A stretch of 64,000 nt of DNA from Leptospiraceae bacterium (GCA_025059995.1 JANXCF010000002.1:403984-467983), one strand, 5' to 3'; positions 47,592-56,901 are shown, numbered from the stretch's first letter. The notes: generated by a model not told the origin, from the letters alone. Translations and numbers: made by a program.

Positions 47592-49049
47592 ATGCTGTTT
47601 AATTCTCTTCATTATTTTGTTTTTTTTCCGATTGTAGTTTTTGTTTTTTTTGTTCTACCTCAAAGATGGCAAATGCTTTGGCTTTTTTTTGTGAGTTTGT
47701 ATTTTTACGCGGTCTTTCAGTTTCTTTATTTGTTTTTGCTTTTTTATTCCATCATAGTTTCATATCTTTCTCTGAAACTAATCTTGAGGTTTCAAAATCA
47801 GATACACCTGAAACGTTTTTTTTTAGTTTTAGGGATTGTGGGGAATTTGCTTTTACTTTTGGTTTTTAAATATAGTGTGCAAGTCTATGATTTTTTGAAT
47901 TTTCTTTTAGGATTTGAGCCATGTGATAAAGATTATATCCAACCACCGAATATTTTACTTCCCATGGGGATTTCGTTTTTTACCTTGCAAGCCATTTCTG
48001 CTTTAGTGGATGTCTATCGAGGAGTTGCGGAAAAACCAAAAAATATCTTTTATTTTGGTTTGTATTTGAGTTTTTTCCCTCAGCTAGTGGCAGGTCCAAT
48101 CCTAAGAACCAAAGAACTCATCGCTCAGTTTTACGAAAGAAAATCTTTCTCTTACGAAAACTTTCGTTTGGGTTTATTTCAACTCTGCTTGGGATATATG
48201 AAAAAGACCCTTATTGCTGATCCCATCTCTCCTTATGTGGATCGAGTGTTTGCTTCACCTTGGGAATTTCATACCTTGAGCTTATGGATTGCCGTGTTTT
48301 TATTTTCGATCCAAATTTATGGGGACTTTTCGGGATATTCTGATATTGCCATTGGCACCGCAAGGATCATGGGGTTTTCTTTACCTGAGAATTTTCGACG
48401 TCCTTTTTTTTCTACTACAATGAGTGAGTTTTGGAGAAGATGGCACATTTCTTTTTCCAGCTGGCTTAGGGATTATATCTACATTCCTTTGGGGGGAAGC
48501 AAGGTTTCTTCATTTAGAACCTATGCGAACTTATTCATAACCATGATCATTAGTGGGGTTTGGCATGGCGTAGGTTGGCATTATCTGTTGTGGGGAAGTA
48601 TTCATGGCTTCTTATTACTTTTCGAAAAATGGATTTTGTCTTTTCCTTTCTTTGGTAAAATCAACCTTCCCAAAATGATTTCAAAAATCTTAGGCATTTT
48701 CTATACATTTTGGGTATTTTCTTTTACGTTTTTCTTTTTTCGTGCAAAACCTTTGGTTTTTCCTGAAAATAATCTTCCTTTAAGTGCGATTGATGTGGGA
48801 TGGTATATGACCCTTCGGGCTTTTGTTTATTCTCCTGGGGAAATCCTCATCCCCTCTTGGCATATCTTCGTTATGATTGGGATTTTATTCGGGATGGAAA
48901 TTCTTTTCGAAAAACATTCTCAATCTTACTTTGTTCATCATTGGCTAAAAGAGACTCGATTGTATTTTTTTGCTGGTTTGATTCTGATGACGTCATTTAT
49001 TATTTATAGTGTATCTGTAAGTCAGCCTTTCGTGTACTTCCAGTTTTGA
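47592..49049 (+). CDS. MBOAT-family O-acyltransferase (AlgI/DltB-like)
   Basis: The 485-residue polytopic protein has about 11 helices. The MBOAT hallmarks are LLPMGISFFTLQAISALVDV, FFPQLVAGPI, IQIYGDFSGYSDIAIG and RRPFFSTTMSEFWRRWHISF. Then comes the catalytic-His region TMIISGVWHGVGWHYLLWG. It transfers acyl groups across the inner membrane, probably to the neighbouring SGNH protein's substrate. It ends 10 bp from the convergent Dph6-like gene. Confidence 0.92.
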   Translation: MLFNSLHYFVFFPIVVFVFFVLPQRWQMLWLFFVSLYFYAVFQFLYLFLLFYSIIVSYLSLKLILRFQNQIHLKRFFLVLGIVGNLLLLLVFKYSVQVYDFLNFLLGFEPCDKDYIQPPNILLPMGISFFTLQAISALVDVYRGVAEKPKNIFYFGLYLSFFPQLVAGPILRTKELIAQFYERKSFSYENFRLGLFQLCLGYMKKTLIADPISPYVDRVFASPWEFHTLSLWIAVFLFSIQIYGDFSGYSDIAIGTARIMGFSLPENFRRPFFSTTMSEFWRRWHISFSSWLRDYIYIPLGGSKVSSFRTYANLFITMIISGVWHGVGWHYLLWGSIHGFLLLFEKWILSFPFFGKINLPKMISKILGIFYTFWVFSFTFFFFRAKPLVFPENNLPLSAIDVGWYMTLRAFVYSPGEILIPSWHIFVMIGILFGMEILFEKHSQSYFVHHWLKETRLYFFAGLILMTSFIIYSVSVSQPFVYFQF

Positions 49050-49059
49050 GGTTTTACCT

Positions 49060-49752
49060 TCATTTGGGTAAGAGCTCGCAAAACCAATAAGATGCCTTTT
49101 GATTTTGATATTCATAAGTTTTTAGAACATGTTCTTTTATTTCGAACGGAATAGGAAACTGAAAGATGGGACCATCAAAACAGAATGTATGGTATTCTCC
49201 TTTTTCACCACAAGGATCCACATTTTTGGGAAGCTGTTTCAGAAAATACGAATTGATTTCTTGTGCCAAGAGTTCCTTTCCTAAGATCTCCGCATTGACG
49301 GAAACTACAATAGCCCTAAAGCCTAATTCAATGAATTCTTGAATCAAAACTTTTGTATCTCTTCCCCACAAGGGAAATATAGCCTTGATTTCATAACGAG
49401 ATAGTTGTCTTTCTCGATAAGAGCGAACCTCTTCTAAAAAGATGTCCCCAAAAATGGCATAATCAAAACCTTGCATTTTGAGATTGTTAAGATGAAACTC
49501 CATGATCTTTTCGTATTCTTCATTGGTGGGTAAGTCTGGGATCTCAAGAATTTGGTAAGGAATGCCAATCGATTGGAATTGTTGAATTAGCAATTCTTTT
49601 CGTATTCCGTGTAAACTCACCCTTTGGTATTTGTCAGATATGGTGGTAATTAAGTAATCTACATGAAGTTCTTTTTGTTTACGAATTTCCCACAGAGCTC
49701 TTGCGGAGTCTTTCCCTGAACTCCAATTCAAAAAGGCTTTGAGTCTTTTCAT
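49060..49752 (-). CDS. Dph6-like ATP pyrophosphatase (DUF71)
   Basis: The 230-residue protein has the PP-loop SSGKDSARALWEI at the N-terminus and VDPCGEKGEYHTFCFDGPIF near the C-terminus, both typical of the DUF71/diphthine-ammonia ligase family. The central FGDIFLEEVRSYRERQL also fits. Bacteria lack diphthamide, so the true substrate is not known; nucleotide or cofactor amidation is possible. It lies 5 bp after uvrC and is probably co-transcribed. Confidence 0.88.
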   Translation of the reverse strand: MKRLKAFLNWSSGKDSARALWEIRKQKELHVDYLITTISDKYQRVSLHGIRKELLIQQFQSIGIPYQILEIPDLPTNEEYEKIMEFHLNNLKMQGFDYAIFGDIFLEEVRSYRERQLSRYEIKAIFPLWGRDTKVLIQEFIELGFRAIVVSVNAEILGKELLAQEINSYFLKQLPKNVDPCGEKGEYHTFCFDGPIFQFPIPFEIKEHVLKTYEYQNQKASYWFCELLPK

Positions 49753-49757
49753 GAAGT

Positions 49758-51665
49758 TTATATTTGATTTTCTTTTTTCTGTTCTTGAACTTTTTTATAA
49801 ATCATTTGGGCTAATTGTTTTCCAATACCTTTAATTTTGAGTAAATCTTCCATTTGGATTTCTTCTAAACTTGAGTTTTCTAAGTATTTTAGGATTTTCT
49901 TTTTTCTCTCTTCTCCGATTTTGGGGATGGTATCTAATACATGTTGAAACATCCGTTTTCGCATTCTTTTACTTTGGTGAGTGTTGGCAAAGCGATGGGC
50001 TTCATCTCGCATTTCTCGAAGAAGCAACATTCCTAAACTATTAGGATCAATTCTCAAAGGTTCAGCTTGATGGGGTAAATAAATTTCTTCTTGCTTTTTG
50101 GCAAGCCCAATCACAGGGATAAAAACTTGATGTTCTTCTAACGCTTTTAAAGCAAAGTTCACTTGAGCTAATCCTCCATCCACAACTATCAAATCAGGAA
50201 ATTCTTGGTTTTCTTCTTTGAGTCTTCGGATTCGGCGAAAAATCACTTCCTTGATGCTTTCAGGATCATGGATGTCTTGGACACTTTTGATCAAATAATG
50301 TCGATATCCTTTGGGATGAGGCTGACCTTGGATAAAACGAACTCCCGAAGCTACTATCTCATTCCCAGCAAAATGGGAAATATCATAACATTCAATGATT
50401 TCAGGCAACTTAGGAAGTTTCAGGATTTGTTGTAGTTCCTTTAGGGCTTCTTTCTTTTGTTTGTTTTTGACCCCCAAAATTTTTTCTTTTAAAAGAAGTT
50501 CTGCATTTCTTTTCGCTAATTGTATCACCCTCGATTGTTTTTGAACAATGATTTTGATGGGGTATTGAAATTTCTCTTTTAGATAAGATTGAAGTTCCTT
50601 TAATCCTTCTACTCTCAAAGGTATGATGATTGTAGCAGGGAATTGATCTTTCTGAACAAAATGTAAGTAATATTCCCTTAAAAATCCTGCTAACATCTCA
50701 GGTTCATAGGTATTCAATGGAACATCCTTGGGCACATACAAAGAAAAAGACTTTCTGGATACCAATTTCGCATTACGAAATTCCAACACTACGGCATTGG
50801 CTTTGTGGTATTCTTGATTGATGGCAATGGCAATTACATCTTGATCGGGATCACGAACTTTTATGTTTGATTGTTTGTCTTGGAATTGTTTGAGTCTGAT
50901 AAGAATATCACGATAGATTGCTGCTTTTTCATATTCCATTTTGCTACTATATTCGTTCATTCTTTTGATGATAACTTCTTCTAAGAGTTCTTTTCTTCCC
51001 TCAAGAAAAAGAATGATTTCATCAACAACTTTTTGGTATTCTTCTTTCGGAATGTTCCCTTGACAGGGTGCCAAACACCGTTTTATAAAATAATTCATAC
51101 AAGGACGTTTGGGAGTTTTTAGAGGAAGTTCTTGATTCACTTTTCTAATAGGAAATGTTTTGTGTATCAAATCCAAAAGTTGCCTTGCAAACTTGGAATC
51201 CGTATAAGGACCAAAGTATCGATTTCCATCCTTTCTGTACTTACGGGTAATAAAAATTCTTGGATAGTCTTCGTTTAAAGAAATACATAAATAGGGGTAA
51301 CGTTTATCATCTTTGAGTCGCACATTAAAGGGCGGCAGATATTGTTTGATCAAAGAATCTTCTAAAATCAAGGCTTCATTTTCATTGTTTGTGATAATCC
51401 ACTCCACATCATAAGCTTTATGAATTAGTAAAAAGTGTTTATAATCATCAGGGCGAAGATAACTTTTCAGACGATTTTTCAAAGAAACAGATTTTCCCAC
51501 GTAAAGAACTTTATTATGTTGATCCTTCCAAAGATAGCAACCAGGAGCTTCTGGTGCGAGCTCAATTTTTTGTTTGAGAAATAAAATCCTTTCTTCTGAA
51601 GAAATAGAAACCTCGTAAGGTTGTGGTTGTTCTTGTAGGATGAAGTTTTCTTTTGACTTTTCCAT
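49758..51665 (-). CDS. uvrC: Excinuclease ABC subunit C
   Basis: The 635-residue nuclease makes the incisions in nucleotide excision repair. The GIY-YIG domain is PGCYLWKDQHNKVLYVGKS (about residues 35-120). A UVR-like segment contains MEYEKAAIYRDILIRL. The RNase H-like domain has YDISHFAGNEIVASGV and DLIVVDGGLAQV. The C-terminal HhH domain reads IPKIGEERKKKILKYL and IKGIGKQLAQMI. Length is typical. CAPCQGNI and CMNYFIKRCLAPC carry cysteines seen in many UvrC proteins. Confidence 0.96.
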   Translation of the reverse strand: MEKSKENFILQEQPQPYEVSISSEERILFLKQKIELAPEAPGCYLWKDQHNKVLYVGKSVSLKNRLKSYLRPDDYKHFLLIHKAYDVEWIITNNENEALILEDSLIKQYLPPFNVRLKDDKRYPYLCISLNEDYPRIFITRKYRKDGNRYFGPYTDSKFARQLLDLIHKTFPIRKVNQELPLKTPKRPCMNYFIKRCLAPCQGNIPKEEYQKVVDEIILFLEGRKELLEEVIIKRMNEYSSKMEYEKAAIYRDILIRLKQFQDKQSNIKVRDPDQDVIAIAINQEYHKANAVVLEFRNAKLVSRKSFSLYVPKDVPLNTYEPEMLAGFLREYYLHFVQKDQFPATIIIPLRVEGLKELQSYLKEKFQYPIKIIVQKQSRVIQLAKRNAELLLKEKILGVKNKQKKEALKELQQILKLPKLPEIIECYDISHFAGNEIVASGVRFIQGQPHPKGYRHYLIKSVQDIHDPESIKEVIFRRIRRLKEENQEFPDLIVVDGGLAQVNFALKALEEHQVFIPVIGLAKKQEEIYLPHQAEPLRIDPNSLGMLLLREMRDEAHRFANTHQSKRMRKRMFQHVLDTIPKIGEERKKKILKYLENSSLEEIQMEDLLKIKGIGKQLAQMIYKKVQEQKKENQI

Positions 51666-51708
51666 TTGATAAAAAATTTATAAAGAACTTTCGTTTTGTC
51701 GAATGAAT

Positions 51709-52761
51709 TTAGTTTTCCAAAACCTGACGAAAATCCTCCGGTAGCTCGGATGTGATTTTGATTTGTTTTTGGTTTACTGGATGGATAAATCTAATTTCAC
51801 TGCAATGTAATCCCGTCCTTGTTAACATTATGAGCTTTTGTTCTTTTTCTGAAAATTGGTTATTTAGAAATTTTAAGAATATTTCTTCTGATGGTCCGTA
51901 GATTTTATCACCGACAATGGGATACCCAAGAGAAGAAAGAGTGGCACGGATTTGGTGGGTTCTTCCCGTATGAAGCACAACTTTCACCAAACTGATTTCA
52001 GTAAACAAAGAATGCGAAATCTTTTTTGTTTTTATCAAATGAAATTCTGTTTTTGCGTATTTATAAACATACGTTTGATCTCCAACAAAAAAAGAAAAAC
52101 TTTCTGTATTTGGTGTGTAATCGTTTTTATAGGATTGGATCATTTGCTCAATATCTGCTAAAGGGATAAATCGATGTTTAATGTGGATAGGGCTCAAAAA
52201 GTCTTTTCCAATATAACCATCAATCATAGATGAGTGATGGTAATTTCCAAAAATCAAAACATGGTAAATCTTTAAGATTTGGTTTTGTTCAAATAGTGAT
52301 TGCATTGCTTTGATTATGTAGGGATTCTTTCCAAATAAGATAATTCCTGATGTCTCTCGATCCAATCGATTGATGGGATGACAGTAATCATACTTGAGTT
52401 TTTCTTTTATGTGTGTATGTAATGTAAACGTGCGATAATTTCCTGAGGGATGAACAGGAACATCCGGTGGTTTATCCAAAATCAGTAAATCTCTGTCTTC
52501 ATATAATACTCGTATCGTGATGGACCTTTGAGGTTCTGGTCTGATAGAATAAAAAAAAGATATGACATCGTTCTTTTTTATTTGGTAAGAGTTTTTTACT
52601 TTTCGGTTATTCACCAAAACAATCCCTTGCTTGATTCGATTCTGCCATTGATTACGAGGAATGTGCTTAAAGGTTTCTGCTAAGAAAAGATCCAAACGTT
52701 TGTTTTCAACTTCCTCTGATACTATGATTTCTTTTTTTACTAACATGTGATGATAACTCAT
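51709..52761 (-). CDS. RluA-family pseudouridine synthase with S4 domain
   Basis: The 350-residue enzyme isomerises uridine in rRNA or tRNA. Residues about 10-75 form an S4 RNA-binding domain (RLDLFLAETFKHIPRNQWQ, then VLVNNRKVKNSYQIK). The catalytic domain has LLILDKPPDVPVHPSG, HPINRLDRETSGIILF with the catalytic Asp, and HTGRTHQIRATLSSLGYPIVGD. The target position is not readable. A TATAAT lies 11 nt before the ATG on the minus strand; an in-frame ATG five codons later is possible. Confidence 0.92.
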   Translation of the reverse strand: MSYHHMLVKKEIIVSEEVENKRLDLFLAETFKHIPRNQWQNRIKQGIVLVNNRKVKNSYQIKKNDVISFFYSIRPEPQRSITIRVLYEDRDLLILDKPPDVPVHPSGNYRTFTLHTHIKEKLKYDYCHPINRLDRETSGIILFGKNPYIIKAMQSLFEQNQILKIYHVLIFGNYHHSSMIDGYIGKDFLSPIHIKHRFIPLADIEQMIQSYKNDYTPNTESFSFFVGDQTYVYKYAKTEFHLIKTKKISHSLFTEISLVKVVLHTGRTHQIRATLSSLGYPIVGDKIYGPSEEIFLKFLNNQFSEKEQKLIMLTRTGLHCSEIRFIHPVNQKQIKITSELPEDFRQVLEN

Positions 52762-52852
52762 CTGAGTTATTGATTATATCAATTACTTTATACCAAAGAT
52801 TCGTTTAATTTTTTTACTTTAGAGAATCGATAACTTTATTAAGGAGGTGAAA

Positions 52853-53077
52853 ATGAATCTTAAAAAAGCATTAGATAAAGAATACGAAGCAAAAAATCTT
52901 ACAATCAATCAAATTCTCGATCTCCCCGTAAATGCATTGCAAGGAATAACCGAAGAACAAGCTGAGCTCCTCAAAAAAGCCTTAAAAATCAAAACCATCA
53001 AGGATTTAGGCAAAAACAAATACTTCCGCTGGGCAAGTTCTTTAGTCAACTTAGCAGATGCAGAAGAAGCAAAATAG
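52853..53077 (+). CDS. Small helix-hairpin-helix-like protein
   Basis: The 74-residue product is mostly helical, with LPVNALQGITEEQAELLKKA followed by IKTIKDLGKNKYFRWASSL, a pattern like a helix-hairpin-helix or DUF4332-type domain. The ribosome site AAGGAGG and 5-nt spacing fix the ATG at 52853; a GTG two codons upstream is unlikely. It is transcribed alone, between a divergent synthase gene and an intrinsic terminator. The strong ribosome site and clean terminator suggest abundant expression. Confidence 0.75.
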   Translation: MNLKKALDKEYEAKNLTINQILDLPVNALQGITEEQAELLKKALKIKTIKDLGKNKYFRWASSLVNLADAEEAK

Positions 53078-53101
53078 CCCAAACTCTTGGGCTATTTTTT
53101 T
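53073..53101 (+). terminator. Intrinsic terminator of the small HhH-like gene
   Basis: A 10-bp perfect stem AATAGCCCAA / TTGGGCTATT with loop ACTC overlaps the stop codon and is followed by a T-run. It is the clearest rightward terminator in the window. Confidence 0.92.
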
Positions 53102-53135
53102 AGCTCATAGGTAATTTAACACAAATCCAAATCAA

Positions 53136-53165
53136 TTGCTACAAAATCGAATTCCAAATGATAAT
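53136..53165 (+). promoter_or_regulatory. Candidate promoter upstream of the GH1 gene
   Basis: TTGCTA (53136-53141) and GATAAT (53160-53165) are 18 bp apart and resemble -35 and -10 hexamers. This would give a long leader of about 175 nt to the GH1 start, containing the tandem repeat and the inverted repeat. In AT-rich DNA this remains a candidate. Confidence 0.3.
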
Positions 53166-53193
53166 TAATAGAATAACTTTTTTTAAGTTCTTC

Positions 53194-53215
53194 TAACATA
53201 CATTTAACATACATT
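53194..53215 (+). repeat. Tandem 11-bp direct repeat upstream of GH1
   Basis: TAACATACATT occurs twice in immediate succession (53194-53204, 53205-53215). The unit is close to one helical turn, as in tandem binding sites for a transcription factor. It lies about 135 bp upstream of the glycosidase ATG. Confidence 0.8.
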
Positions 53216-53314
53216 AGAGAGTTCTGAATCATCATTATCCAAAGAAAAATCACATTTTTTCAAACAAAACGGTCTTTTTCCAATTAAAATCATAACCATA
53301 ACTCAAAGAACCAA

Positions 53315-53330
53315 TTGACTCTATAGTCAA
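53315..53330. promoter_or_regulatory. Inverted repeat 19 bp upstream of GH1 start
   Basis: TTGACT-CTAT-AGTCAA is a perfect 6-bp inverted repeat. Its left arm also resembles a -35 hexamer, though no well-spaced -10 follows. It may be an operator or a small hairpin near the translation start. Confidence 0.4.
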
Positions 53331-53348
53331 GTTTTAAATCTTTATGCC

Positions 53349-54743
53349 ATGAATCGATGGGAATTTGGAGAAAATTTCTTGTGGGGTGTTGCAACAGCTT
53401 CTTATCAGATTGAGGGTGCATGGAACGAAGACGGTAAAGGAGAATCCATTTGGGATCGATTTACCCACACTCATTCTTTGTTTTCTTTTCTGGGGTGGAA
53501 ACCACGCATTTATCAAAATCAAAATGGAGACATTGCTTGTGATCATTACCATCGATACAAAGAAGATTTGGATTTGATGAAAGAATTACGTATTCCGAAC
53601 TATCGTTTTTCAATTGCATGGACTAGGATTTTTCCAGATGGCACGAAAAAAAATGTCAATCCCAAAGGAGTAGATTTTTATCATCGTCTCATAGATGCGT
53701 GTTTGGAAAGAGAGATTGTTCCTAATGTCACTTTATACCATTGGGATCTACCACAAGCCTTAGAGGATAAAGGTGGTTGGACGAATCGAGATACTTATCT
53801 TCACTTTTTGGATTATGTTGACTTTGTCACGAAAGAATATAAAGATAAAGTTCCAAGATGGTTTATCTTGAATGAACCTTCAGCGTTTACAATCTTGGGA
53901 TATCTATTGGGGATTCATGCACCAGGAAAAAAAGGGATTTCAAATTTTTTCCCAGCAGTATATCATGTAGCTTTAGCCCAGGGTGATGGTGGAAAAATAG
54001 CAAAATCAAACTCACCCAATTCAGAAGTAGGAACTACTTTTTTTACCATGTATTTAGAACCATTTAGTAAAGATGGAATATTCTCAGAATGGGATAAAAA
54101 AGCAACACAACGATATGATGCTTTAATAAACCGATTATTCATAGAGGTCTTATTGGGTCTTGGTTTTCCTGAGAGGGATCTTCCTTTTTTGAAAGAACTA
54201 CAAAAGTATTATTTGCCCGATGACGAAAAAAGAATGAAGTTTATTCCTGATTTTATCGGTATCCAAAATTATACTCGTTTAAAGGTAAGAGCTTCTCTTT
54301 TTGTCCCAATGATGTGGGGAGAATTGATAGAAGCAAAAAAGATAACAAACCAGATCACGGATATGGGATGGGAAGTTTACCCAGAAGGTATTTATCATAT
54401 ATTGAAAAAATTTTCTCAATACGAAAATGTAAAAAAAATTTATATTACTGAAAATGGAGCCGCATTCCCAGATAAACTTGAGAACCATAATGGTGAGATT
54501 CGAATTCAGGATACTCAAAGAATCGATTATATCAGGAGTTATTTAGAACAAGTATTGAGAGCAAAGAAAGAAGGTGTGCCAGTGGAAGGATATTTTATTT
54601 GGAGCTTTATGGATAATTTTGAATGGGCAGAGGGTTATCGCCCTCGCTTTGGTTTGGTCTATGTTGATTATAAAACTCAAAAAAGATATGTAAAAGATTC
54701 AGGATATTGGTTTCGTGATTTTCTTTTAGGAAAAGATGTCTAA
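53349..54743 (+). CDS. Glycoside hydrolase family 1 beta-glycosidase
   Basis: The 464-residue retaining glycosidase hydrolyses beta-linked glycosides such as cellobiose or related sugars. FLWGVATASYQIEGAWNEDG and YRFSIAWTRIFPDG are at the N-terminus. The acid/base is Glu176 in WFILNEPSAF, and the nucleophile is Glu368 in IYITENGAAFPD. GYFIWSFMDNFEWAEGY closes the active site. It has no signal peptide, so it acts in the cytoplasm on imported sugar. The gene is unusual in this neighbourhood of exported proteins. The stop overlaps the convergent lipoprotein gene by 4 bp. Confidence 0.94.
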   Translation: MNRWEFGENFLWGVATASYQIEGAWNEDGKGESIWDRFTHTHSLFSFLGWKPRIYQNQNGDIACDHYHRYKEDLDLMKELRIPNYRFSIAWTRIFPDGTKKNVNPKGVDFYHRLIDACLEREIVPNVTLYHWDLPQALEDKGGWTNRDTYLHFLDYVDFVTKEYKDKVPRWFILNEPSAFTILGYLLGIHAPGKKGISNFFPAVYHVALAQGDGGKIAKSNSPNSEVGTTFFTMYLEPFSKDGIFSEWDKKATQRYDALINRLFIEVLLGLGFPERDLPFLKELQKYYLPDDEKRMKFIPDFIGIQNYTRLKVRASLFVPMMWGELIEAKKITNQITDMGWEVYPEGIYHILKKFSQYENVKKIYITENGAAFPDKLENHNGEIRIQDTQRIDYIRSYLEQVLRAKKEGVPVEGYFIWSFMDNFEWAEGYRPRFGLVYVDYKTQKRYVKDSGYWFRDFLLGKDV

Positions 54744-55612
54744 AAACATTGGTATCGAACCGCATTGACTTGATGGGTGTATTGTTTTTGATAAAAGTTT
54801 TTTTTTGGATAATCACGAATTACATAACGTTGATTTTCACGATCAAATTCTCGAAAGTTCCCAGAATCATCAAAGTTGGTACCAAACGAAGTTGGTGGGT
54901 AGAAACACTCAGGGAAGAGTTTTGCTTTTTGTAGCTTTTCATTTGAGATTTGATATTCATAGATTTCATCCTGAGTTCGAAAAAAGAATTTATCCATTAC
55001 CTTTGAGTCCCAAGTAATGGAGTAGCGATCTATAAGTTCCAAATCAAGAACCTTAAAAACCTCCACATATTGATTTTCTTTTTGATAATTCAAGATATAC
55101 GTTTGATGGTTTTTGGATGCAATGATCCAGTTTTTCTCTGGGGATGGATAAAAGAACTTCACATCGTCGAGGATTCGCTCTATGTCTTCAAATTGGTAGA
55201 ATTCTTTTTTATTTTCAATAAATAATCCCATGCTTGGGTTTTGAGCAAAAAAATCATCTTTGCCATAAAGAAAAAGTAATGTCAGGGGTTGGACATTCAT
55301 GGCATAGATAGACTCTGGGATAACCCAAAAATCAAAAGTAACGTTTCTGATTTCAATGGGGTCAGTAAGATTTCGAAATTTAACTAGCTTTACTTTTGTT
55401 TGATAATCTTTTTTTTTCGTTGTTCCTGATAGAGGATGAGTAAGCCTTTCTTTCCAGTGAAGTGAAATCTCTAAATACATCGAGTCTTGAACATAACTAA
55501 GTATTCTATCTATTTGGTTTTTCTGATAAAAAATCATCTGGCAATGAGTAAGAAGAAAAAGAACTATAAATAAGCTTATTTTACTTTTTTTGAGAAGAAA
55601 GCCAATCTTCAT
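54740..55612 (-). CDS. Putative lipoprotein of unknown function
   Basis: The 290-residue protein begins MKIGFLLKKSKISLFIVLFL and has a candidate spirochaetal lipobox LLTHC (Cys24), so it is probably lipidated. The mature part is beta-rich, with WIIASKNHQTYILNYQKE and EIYEYQISNEKLQKAKLF suggestive of propeller-like repeats, but no known domain is recognised. Its start overlaps the upstream Ig-like protein gene by 32 bp, so they form a pair. Confidence 0.65.
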   Translation of the reverse strand: MKIGFLLKKSKISLFIVLFLLTHCQMIFYQKNQIDRILSYVQDSMYLEISLHWKERLTHPLSGTTKKKDYQTKVKLVKFRNLTDPIEIRNVTFDFWVIPESIYAMNVQPLTLLFLYGKDDFFAQNPSMGLFIENKKEFYQFEDIERILDDVKFFYPSPEKNWIIASKNHQTYILNYQKENQYVEVFKVLDLELIDRYSITWDSKVMDKFFFRTQDEIYEYQISNEKLQKAKLFPECFYPPTSFGTNFDDSGNFREFDRENQRYVIRDYPKKNFYQKQYTHQVNAVRYQCF

Positions 55613-56825
55613 TTGAAAATTCAGAAAGTCTGTAATATCTTTTGGTTTTGTAGTTTATATTTGTGTATGGTATATAGAAAAACAGAGGTTCATCTTTGGG
55701 AGGTGCATTTACGATAAAATCTTTTTTTGTGGGATCTAAAAACCAACTAGGTGGAAAAGGTAAGTTTTCGCAATATCCTCTCAGGTCTTTTAGCAAAAAG
55801 TGTCCCTCAACTTCTTTATCATGGAAAATCTTTCCCCAAAATTGAAAAGTAATTTTATGAATACCAGGCGACAAAATATTTTTGTAGGTTACCCAATGGG
55901 TGGGTTCATCAAATTCGACAGAAAATAGATTTGCTTGTATGTGATATTCACATTCTTTGTTAACTTTGAGAAATGCAGATATATATAAATGCCCATCTTT
56001 GATTTCTTCTTCAAATTGATCTAAAAACTCTGCAACTACCCATGGACTTGAGAAAAATGTTTCTGAAATTTCAAATTGATTTTGGTATTCTTGTAGATAG
56101 ACTTTTACTTTTAAAGTTAAGTTTCCCCAGTATTTTTTATCTTCTGATGGTATCTTCCAACTAAAGGTGTAAACATCGTCCTTTTTTTCGTCAGGTTCAA
56201 TACCAGAATCGTTATACTCAGGAGTTCCTAAACGAATTCTTTTTAAGTAAGGGTCAGCAAATATCCCAGCTTCGATGACATCATAAGGAAGTAAATTCCC
56301 CTTGGAGTCAAAGATTTTTAAAGTTGCAACTAAGACATCACCTTTTGTTAAAGTATGTTTGTTAGTTTGAAAGATATATGTAGGATAGCTTTTAAATTCT
56401 TCTTCTATGAGCTTTTGAATTTCACTCTCGGTTTTCCCTTCATTTTGTAATTTTTTTATGTAATCGCTAATTTTTTTTTCGTCTCTTAAGTTCGGGTTTA
56501 GAATGATTGGTAGTGGTTGTGCTTCCACATACCAAAAATTTATCAAATCTATCATTCTTTTATCTAAGGGTCGAGAAAAATCAGGATATTGATAAAATTG
56601 CCTTCTGATTTCTTCTAAAACTTCATCATCCATCCCTCTTTCTTTAAGAAGATCTTCCAATTGCTCTGGGGTAAAGAACTGTGGTTGGTTTTGAAGCAAC
56701 TCAGAAGGTAGTCTTTTTCTGATACCTAGATCCTTCTCTTCTTCGGTTGGAAAATAAATAATTAATAAAACAACTATCACTAATAAGATGAAAACTAAAG
56801 CTAGAATCAAAAAAAGCTTTTTCAT
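55581..56825 (-). CDS. Membrane-anchored protein with beta-sandwich-like regions
   Basis: The 414-residue protein has one N-terminal helix (LFLILALVFILLVIVVLLII) and a large extracytoplasmic part. Residues about 150-260 (LTKGDVLVATLKIFDSKGNL, then KIPSEDKKYWGNLTLKVKV) look like Ig-like or choice-of-anchor modules, and about 265-360 like a second one. The family is not one I can name. It has no clear Shine-Dalgarno. Together with the overlapping lipoprotein it suggests an envelope complex (inference). Confidence 0.65.
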   Translation of the reverse strand: MKKLFLILALVFILLVIVVLLIIYFPTEEEKDLGIRKRLPSELLQNQPQFFTPEQLEDLLKERGMDDEVLEEIRRQFYQYPDFSRPLDKRMIDLINFWYVEAQPLPIILNPNLRDEKKISDYIKKLQNEGKTESEIQKLIEEEFKSYPTYIFQTNKHTLTKGDVLVATLKIFDSKGNLLPYDVIEAGIFADPYLKRIRLGTPEYNDSGIEPDEKKDDVYTFSWKIPSEDKKYWGNLTLKVKVYLQEYQNQFEISETFFSSPWVVAEFLDQFEEEIKDGHLYISAFLKVNKECEYHIQANLFSVEFDEPTHWVTYKNILSPGIHKITFQFWGKIFHDKEVEGHFLLKDLRGYCENLPFPPSWFLDPTKKDFIVNAPPKDEPLFFYIPYTNINYKTKRYYRLSEFSNEDWLSSQKK

Positions 56826-56859
56826 ACTTTATTTATGCAAGTTGCTTAGGTCAAAAACG

Positions 56860-56890
56860 AAAAAAAGCCCGGTATTGATTTTCTACCGGG
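56860..56890 (-). terminator. Intrinsic terminator of the secreted hydrolase gene
   Basis: On the minus strand CCCGGTA and TACCGGG form a 7-bp GC-rich stem with a 9-nt loop, then a run of seven T. It lies about 40 bp after the stop codon of the hydrolase gene. Confidence 0.9.
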
Positions 56891-56901
56891 TAAAAGGGAG
56901 G

